Source of the DNA: Flavobacteriaceae bacterium
GTDB taxonomy: Bacteria; Bacteroidota; Bacteroidia; Flavobacteriales; Flavobacteriaceae
Direction of reading: 5' to 3'
Assembly (NCBI GenBank): GCA_013003145.1
Contig: JABDLH010000095.1
Location: 1 to 11,454 of the forward strand
Length of the DNA stretch: 11,454 bases
Shown piece by piece: positions 8,088 to 11,454 of this stretch. The translations under genes and the position numbers were made by a program. The notes beneath the pieces are model-generated. The model did no database searches. It saw only the letters and a list, made by a program, of their open reading frames with translations, and was not told the DNA's origin. How positions within the stretch are numbered: position 1 is the stretch's first letter; each line of letters opens with the position of its first letter.

Positions 8088-8168
8088 TTGCCAACTGCCA
8101 ACCCGCCCGAACGTGCCGTCCGGTACGGGCGGGCTGCCAACTGCCAACTGCCAACTGCCAACTGCCAA
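8088..8168. repeat. 7-bp tandem array, CTGCCAA units, interrupted by a 32-bp palindrome
   Basis: Units TTGCCAA (8088-8094) and CTGCCAA (8095-8101) precede the palindrome at 8102-8133; five perfect CTGCCAA units follow (8134-8168). The array ends 20 bp from the stop codon of the DUF819 gene, so on the minus strand it would lie in the 3' untranslated region as TTGGCAG units. From memory, translated versions of such heptamers appear as spurious open frames in Flavobacteriia; this was not checked. Confidence 0.95.
8102..8133. repeat. 32-bp imperfect palindrome, copy 2, inside the 7-bp array
   Basis: Same arms, bulge and size as copy 1 (7923-7954). The two differences are A to G at element position 14 and C to G at position 17. 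The first turns a pair in the inner stem into a G.T(U) wobble; the second lies in the loop (CTCC to GTCC). The element sits exactly between two complete CTGCCAA units. Confidence 0.9.
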
Positions 8169-8188
8169 CTAATAACTGTCGTCGCGAA

Positions 8189-9322
8189 CTACAAGAGGTA
8201 AACCACCAAAAAACCGAGGTAAGTTCCCAGGGCGTTGCCCAGGGTGCCAACCATGATGGCCGGGACAATAAGTTCTTTTCTGTCAAAGGTCTCCGCAAGG
8301 GCAATAGCCGTGGTTCCACCCCCGATATTTGCCTGGCTTACGATAGCTATCATCTCCCAATCTCTATAGACCAGACCTCCCAGGACAATTACCAGTATAC
8401 CGTGGATAAGCACGCCAAGTGAAGCGAACAACAGCAAAGTAATACCGATTTCTTTAAGAGCTACTACAGAGCTCAGTTCGCAATAGGCGCCGATAACCGC
8501 TAAAAAGAGGAATACCAAGTAGAGGCCCAAGGCATGTGCTCCCTGAAGGCGGGAAACAAAGCGGGATTGGGCCAGGAGAATTCCTATAGTAGAAAGCGTG
8601 ATGATGGAAGGAATGGCCGGGAATAATTGGGTGAACCATTCGGTAATCACAAAAGCCCCGATACCCAGGAACAGCAACCACGACAAAGACTGAAGGCTCA
8701 TAGAAGCACCGTTTCCACTTTCATTAGACCTTTTGGGTACCCCAATTTTTTTATCGATCCAGAATCTGCGGAGCATAGTGGGGATCGCTAAGGTAATGAT
8801 GATCCATAGTGTTGTAACTACATTATCTACAGCAATGGTGCCTGCATATAAAATACCTTTTTCCTGGAAATCATATTCCAGGGCTACTGCGTTAAAATTT
8901 ACGCTGCCCCCGGTATAGGTGCCGGTCAGCATGCCGGCAAGTACCCGGCCATCATCACCCAGGATATCTTGTGGAGAAACTATGACCCAAGAGATCAAAA
9001 AACCCAGTGTTGTTGCCAGCGAACCTATGAGGAAAAGTACGATCATCGGGGCTCCGGCGGTTCGTATGGAACGAAGGTTTACCCCGAGAAGGAGATAGAA
9101 GATAGAGATGGGTGCTACGTAGGTGAAAATGGCGTCATACAGGGGTATACTATCCGAAGCTGAGGGGATGACCCCTATATTCGCGATTAATGCAGTGAAG
9201 AGGATGACAAGCAGCGCAGCCCCAAGCTTTTTACCGATTGTAGTCTTTGCTGCGTAGATAGAGAGAACGACCATCAGGCAAAGTACTCCAAGGACGTATA
9301 GCGGGTTTTCGGAAAAGCTCAT
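8189..9322 (-). CDS. DUF819 family (YjcL-like) integral membrane protein
   Basis: A 377-aa, strongly hydrophobic protein with about ten or eleven likely membrane segments and only short polar loops, the longest around residues 186-208. It matches my memory of the DUF819 family (PF05684, YjcL), whose substrate is unknown to me. Two glycine-rich stretches stand out: GTYTGGSVNFNAVA (134-147), followed by AVDN (164-167), and GGGTTAIALA (334-343), followed by VGTLGNALGTYLG (358-370). Such paired Gly-rich breaks in two halves resemble the inverted-repeat fold of secondary transporters, so a transport role is inferred. The ATG at 9320-9322 gives a natural N-terminus shortly before the first membrane segment. 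The 3' end almost touches the CTGCCAA array. It lies downstream of the barrel gene on the same strand, but 210 bp and a dispersed repeat separate them, so co-transcription is doubtful. Confidence 0.88.
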   Translation of the reverse strand: MSFSENPLYVLGVLCLMVVLSIYAAKTTIGKKLGAALLVILFTALIANIGVIPSASDSIPLYDAIFTYVAPISIFYLLLGVNLRSIRTAGAPMIVLFLIGSLATTLGFLISWVIVSPQDILGDDGRVLAGMLTGTYTGGSVNFNAVALEYDFQEKGILYAGTIAVDNVVTTLWIIITLAIPTMLRRFWIDKKIGVPKRSNESGNGASMSLQSLSWLLFLGIGAFVITEWFTQLFPAIPSIITLSTIGILLAQSRFVSRLQGAHALGLYLVFLFLAVIGAYCELSSVVALKEIGITLLLFASLGVLIHGILVIVLGGLVYRDWEMIAIVSQANIGGGTTAIALAETFDRKELIVPAIMVGTLGNALGTYLGFLVVYLL

Positions 9323-9417
9323 TTTCTAAATATATCACTTTTCATTCTTTTAACATTCGGGATCAATCACCACGAATCTCGGGAGCAATGAATACTTAGG
9401 TTTTTAATGATCATATC

Positions 9418-9466
9418 TTTGGGGGCGCCCCCCTCCCCACTAGGAAGATAATTTATCTTGCTGCAA
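9418..9466 (+). repeat. Diverged third copy (C) of the dispersed repeat
   Basis: Shares with copies A and B the order TTTGGGG, a C-run with CTCCCCA, AAGATAA, and TTGCTGCAA (as in A), with a 2-nt deletion between CTCCCC and AAGATAA. The G/C hairpin is here GGGGGCGCCCCC, a perfect 12-bp palindrome, and AAGATAA-T-TTATCTT (9445-9459) is a second dyad. It lies in the 210-bp gap between the DUF819 and barrel genes, in the same absolute orientation as A and B. Confidence 0.65.
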
Positions 9467-9532
9467 TATCCTTGGAGCCAGTAACTTCATTTTTTTCTTA
9501 AGACCGGAAATCATGTTTTTGGGAATTGTAGG

Positions 9533-10066
9533 TCATTCATGAGCATTGGATCTTCTGAAGGTGTATCCAATCCTAATCGCTCCGATTAGCGGCAAGGTAT
9601 TTCCTTGGTCCCAGTCTTTTCCTACCAGATTATATCCTATTTCAGCCTGTGCGGTAAATCCTCTTCTGCCCAGAAACTCGTAGCCGATAGGAAGGTATAA
9701 ACCAATTTGAGTATCGCCATTATAGGTGTTTTCCGAAGTGTCGTATAAAGAACCGAAATCTAAGCCAAGAAAATCTTCTAATTCCCGGTAATATACCAGT
9801 TGACCACCCACATAGAGTGAAGATCGACTTTTAGTCCTATCCAAAAGATAATAATTCGCTCCGAGGTGCATATCTATATTAAGCCCTATCCCTGCATTTA
9901 AAGAAAAGCTCGGGTTAACATTGTAGTTGAGGCTCAATCCTAATAATTCAGGACCCCAAAATTGTAACATCAGGCTACTACTACCTTTTATGGAATCTAC
10001 CTGTGCAGAGGTTTTACAGCAAATCAAAAAAAGGATAATGACAGGAGATAATCTTAATGCATTCAT
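9533..10066 (-). CDS. Small predicted outer-membrane beta-barrel protein
   Basis: A 177-aa protein with a clear signal peptide: basic start, hydrophobic core VIILFLICC, and likely cleavage after SAQ (about residue 22), a form common in Bacteroidota. The mature part is made of alternating short strands rich in Gly, Tyr, Leu and Asn (LGLSLNYNVNPSFSLNAGIG, SLYVGGQLVYY, QIGLYLPIGYEFLG, FTAQAEIGYNLVG, IGAIRIGYTF), the texture of an eight-strand-type outer-membrane barrel. The Cys pair near position 16 does not fit a good lipobox, so a lipoprotein is less likely. No enzyme motif is seen. It starts 71 bp after the penicillin-acylase-family gene upstream on the same strand, so the two may share a transcript; a dyad sits just upstream of its ATG. 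Function is unknown. Confidence 0.8.
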   Translation of the reverse strand: MNALRLSPVIILFLICCKTSAQVDSIKGSSSLMLQFWGPELLGLSLNYNVNPSFSLNAGIGLNIDMHLGANYYLLDRTKSRSSLYVGGQLVYYRELEDFLGLDFGSLYDTSENTYNGDTQIGLYLPIGYEFLGRRGFTAQAEIGYNLVGKDWDQGNTLPLIGAIRIGYTFRRSNAHE

Positions 10067-10078
10067 AGGTCCACTATT

Positions 10079-10095
10079 AGAATAGGTTCTATTCT
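10079..10095. promoter_or_regulatory. Short dyad upstream of the barrel gene start
   Basis: AGAATAG-GTT-CTATTCT is a perfect 7-bp inverted repeat with a 3-nt centre. It ends 12 bp before the start codon of the minus-strand barrel gene (ATG at 10064-10066). It could be an operator or a weak leader hairpin. No T-tract follows it on either strand, so a terminator for the upstream gene is unlikely. Confidence 0.3.
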
Positions 10096-10137
10096 CCTGG
10101 GTAATTTCATTTTGGAGACCGTATTACCAGTGCGATA

Positions 10138-11454
10138 TTAATTAGCAGGTAGTAAACGTATATGTTCAACAGTCACAGAATCCACCTTTTTATCCGAAAA
10201 ATATACTGGGAAATATTCATCCTTTGCCCAGCTTTCAAAGAGATTATCGTAGAAATCACTTTCCGGGTCGCCGGATTGACCGGGAGCATTAGTAGCCTCT
10301 GTGGCATCCCAGTCACCGGAATTAACGATGATGCGGAAAGATGCCCCACTGCTTTGCTGCTTATTCCCTCCCGTCGATCCCGGGGTATAAGAATTGCCAC
10401 CCCGGGGTAATGGCCCAAGGTTCATTTTGCCTGCCAAGCTATCATTGACGACTTCACCCAGGGAATGAACCATGGCCGAGTGCTTAAATTTTGCCTGTCC
10501 ATATTGCCATTGAGCAATATCAGGACCCAGGCTATTCTCCAACTCAGATACACTTTCTATGAATACTCGGTGTAAGAATTCATCTCTACCCTTCTCAGGA
10601 TTAGAACCAAACCTGTCATCAGGATTCGTTACCAAGTCAATAATCCGCTTCATTTGTAAATAACTGATAATGTCTTTTGCCGCTTCAGGAATGAATTTTG
10701 CATCAGCCTCATCACCAAGCGTGTTTTCAAAAGCAACGTAGATAGCAGCAGGGATAGACTCCGGCCCCAGGGTGTGGTCCCAGTTCCTGAGATATTGTTG
10801 TGCTTCAGCCGCCTTCCCGGTAAATTGCAGATTCAGTATCAAAGGGGTTAATTTCCTTGCCGGGATGGAAACATAGTCCACCTGAAGTGCTTTCATATCC
10901 TCCATACTGAAGCTTTTTTCCTGGGATAAAACTTCTTCAATACGATATCCCCGGTACGGATCGGCCCATGTATAACCTACGGCGTTCCAGTGTTCATAAT
11001 CTTCAGGAATAACATTCTGATTGGCCGTGGCTATATATCCTTTTCCAGGATTCAGATCATGGGGTTTTTCTTTGATGGGGAGATACCCCTCCCACTCATA
11101 AGTGCCATCTCCGGGAACCGGGACCAACCCGCTGAAATTGGGTCTTATAGGAGCTATACCAACGGCCTGCCATCCAATATTCCCTTCCTTATCGGCCCAG
11201 ATCATATTTTCACCGGGAATGTGACTGTAGCTGCAGGCATCCCGGAACTCTTCCCAGTTTTTAGCCTGGTCCATTCGCAATGAAGCCAGGTAGGGGGAGC
11301 CACCAGGTTCAAGCCATGCACAACGCACGGCATAGGCTTTATGGTTCAGGGTGTCGACCATGGTAACAGGGCCATGGCGGGTGTATCTCAATGTGACCTC
11401 CCTGTTTTCCTTTCCCTTGATCGCGATGCTTTCTTTTATCTGTCGCATTTCTTC
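10138..11454 (-). CDS. Penicillin acylase family protein, C-terminal part (5' end beyond window)
   Basis: The frame is open to the right edge (two Glu codons precede the Met at 11446-11448), so that Met is not a supported start and about 438 C-terminal codons are present. The visible part corresponds to the middle and end of the beta chain of a penicillin-acylase-type Ntn hydrolase: RHGPV near the left of the protein (compare EHGPLV in the protein at 1831-4221), then MIWADKEGNIGWQ, then ATANQN with the Asn (codon 11020-11022) expected in the oxyanion hole, and a C-terminal GASFRIIVNSGDWDA / NAPGQSGDP block. The Ser nucleophile and alpha chain lie outside, so activity cannot be judged. It is only distantly similar to the other acylase here, so it is a separate subfamily rather than a recent copy. 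The barrel gene follows 71 bp downstream. Confidence 0.92.
   Translation of the reverse strand, partial: EEMRQIKESIAIKGKENREVTLRYTRHGPVTMVDTLNHKAYAVRCAWLEPGGSPYLASLRMDQAKNWEEFRDACSYSHIPGENMIWADKEGNIGWQAVGIAPIRPNFSGLVPVPGDGTYEWEGYLPIKEKPHDLNPGKGYIATANQNVIPEDYEHWNAVGYTWADPYRGYRIEEVLSQEKSFSMEDMKALQVDYVSIPARKLTPLILNLQFTGKAAEAQQYLRNWDHTLGPESIPAAIYVAFENTLGDEADAKFIPEAAKDIISYLQMKRIIDLVTNPDDRFGSNPEKGRDEFLHRVFIESVSELENSLGPDIAQWQYGQAKFKHSAMVHSLGEVVNDSLAGKMNLGPLPRGGNSYTPGSTGGNKQQSSGASFRIIVNSGDWDATEATNAPGQSGDPESDFYDNLFESWAKDEYFPVYFSDKKVDSVTVEHIRLLPAN

Larger units (their letters stand above)
7287..8188. other. Repeat-rich non-coding gap between convergent genes
   Basis: About 900 bp separate the stop of the serine hydrolase (+) from the stop of the DUF819 gene (-). 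No gene could be supported. The left part (7287-7620) is unremarkable apart from a 15-nt dyad TGAACTT-C-AAGTTCA at 7362-7376. The rest holds two copies of a 64-bp repeat, another small dyad (GTTATT-GA-AATAAC, 7803-7816), an 8-bp tandem array and a 7-bp tandem array, each array carrying a 32-bp palindrome. Short open frames across the arrays are repeat artefacts. No intrinsic terminator with a T-tract was seen for either flanking gene. Confidence 0.85.

Noticed and set aside
7923..8133. Palindromes as ordinary Rho-independent terminators for the convergent genes
   Set aside because: The stems are GC-rich but no T-tract follows on either strand, and both are embedded in repeats. A termination effect cannot be excluded.
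7907..8168. CRISPR array
   Set aside because: Units of 7-8 bp are directly adjacent without unique spacers, and no cas gene is present.
7828..8319. Open frames over the tandem arrays on both strands (7828-8028 +, 8065-8319 -, 8075-8422 +)
   Set aside because: Their translations are mostly the 8-bp and 7-bp repeats or antisense of the DUF819 gene; no conserved frame, and the 8-bp period alternates frames.
9327..9334. TATATTTA on the minus strand as a -7 promoter box for the DUF819 gene
   Set aside because: It lies only 4 bp before the ATG, which would place the start of transcription inside the codon region, and it lacks the final G.
10990..11283. 97-codon + strand frame opposite the second acylase-family gene
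   Set aside because: Antisense shadow of a well-supported coding region; no motif or signal of its own.

Overview
The window reads as chromosomal DNA of a marine-type Bacteroidota, most likely class Flavobacteriia. The basis is the house style of the genes (DsbD with a fused thioredoxin domain, YifB/ComM, a small outer-membrane barrel with a signal peptide ending in SAQ), the lack of clear Shine-Dalgarno sequences, and upstream boxes resembling the Bacteroidota -7 element TAnnTTTG. This assignment is inference. No phage, plasmid, CRISPR or transposase gene is visible.

Layout: (1) 1-1758 (+) is the 3' part of a DsbD-family disulfide reductase, entering from the left edge. (2) 1831-4221 (+) is a complete membrane-anchored penicillin-acylase-family Ntn hydrolase. 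(3) 4292-5827 (+) is a complete YifB/ComM AAA+ ATPase, with a 9-bp stem-loop ending exactly at its ATG. (4) 5961-7286 (+) is an exported class-C beta-lactamase-like serine hydrolase. (5) 7287-8188 is a ~900-bp gap between convergent genes, filled with repeats. (6) 8189-9322 (-) is a DUF819 (YjcL-like) multi-spanning membrane protein. (7) 9533-10066 (-) is a small predicted outer-membrane beta-barrel. (8) 10138-11454 (-) is the C-terminal part of a second, clearly different penicillin-acylase-family protein, running off the right edge.

The genes do not form one pathway. Most products act in the envelope or periplasm (disulfide reduction, amide hydrolysis, serine hydrolase, transport-like protein, barrel); ComM is the cytoplasmic exception. 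Each + strand gene is separated from the next by 70-135 bp, and two of these gaps hold promoter-like boxes, so separate transcription is plausible.

The most unusual part is the gap at 7287-8188. It holds an 8-bp tandem array (GGTTACAG units), a 7-bp tandem array (CTGCCAA units) and two copies of a 64-bp direct repeat; a third diverged copy lies at 9418-9466. A 32-bp imperfect palindrome, 30/32 identical between its two copies, sits inside each of the two unrelated arrays exactly at a unit boundary. This looks like a very small element that enters short tandem repeats, or a compound repeat built by an unknown process. It is the best candidate here for something undescribed.
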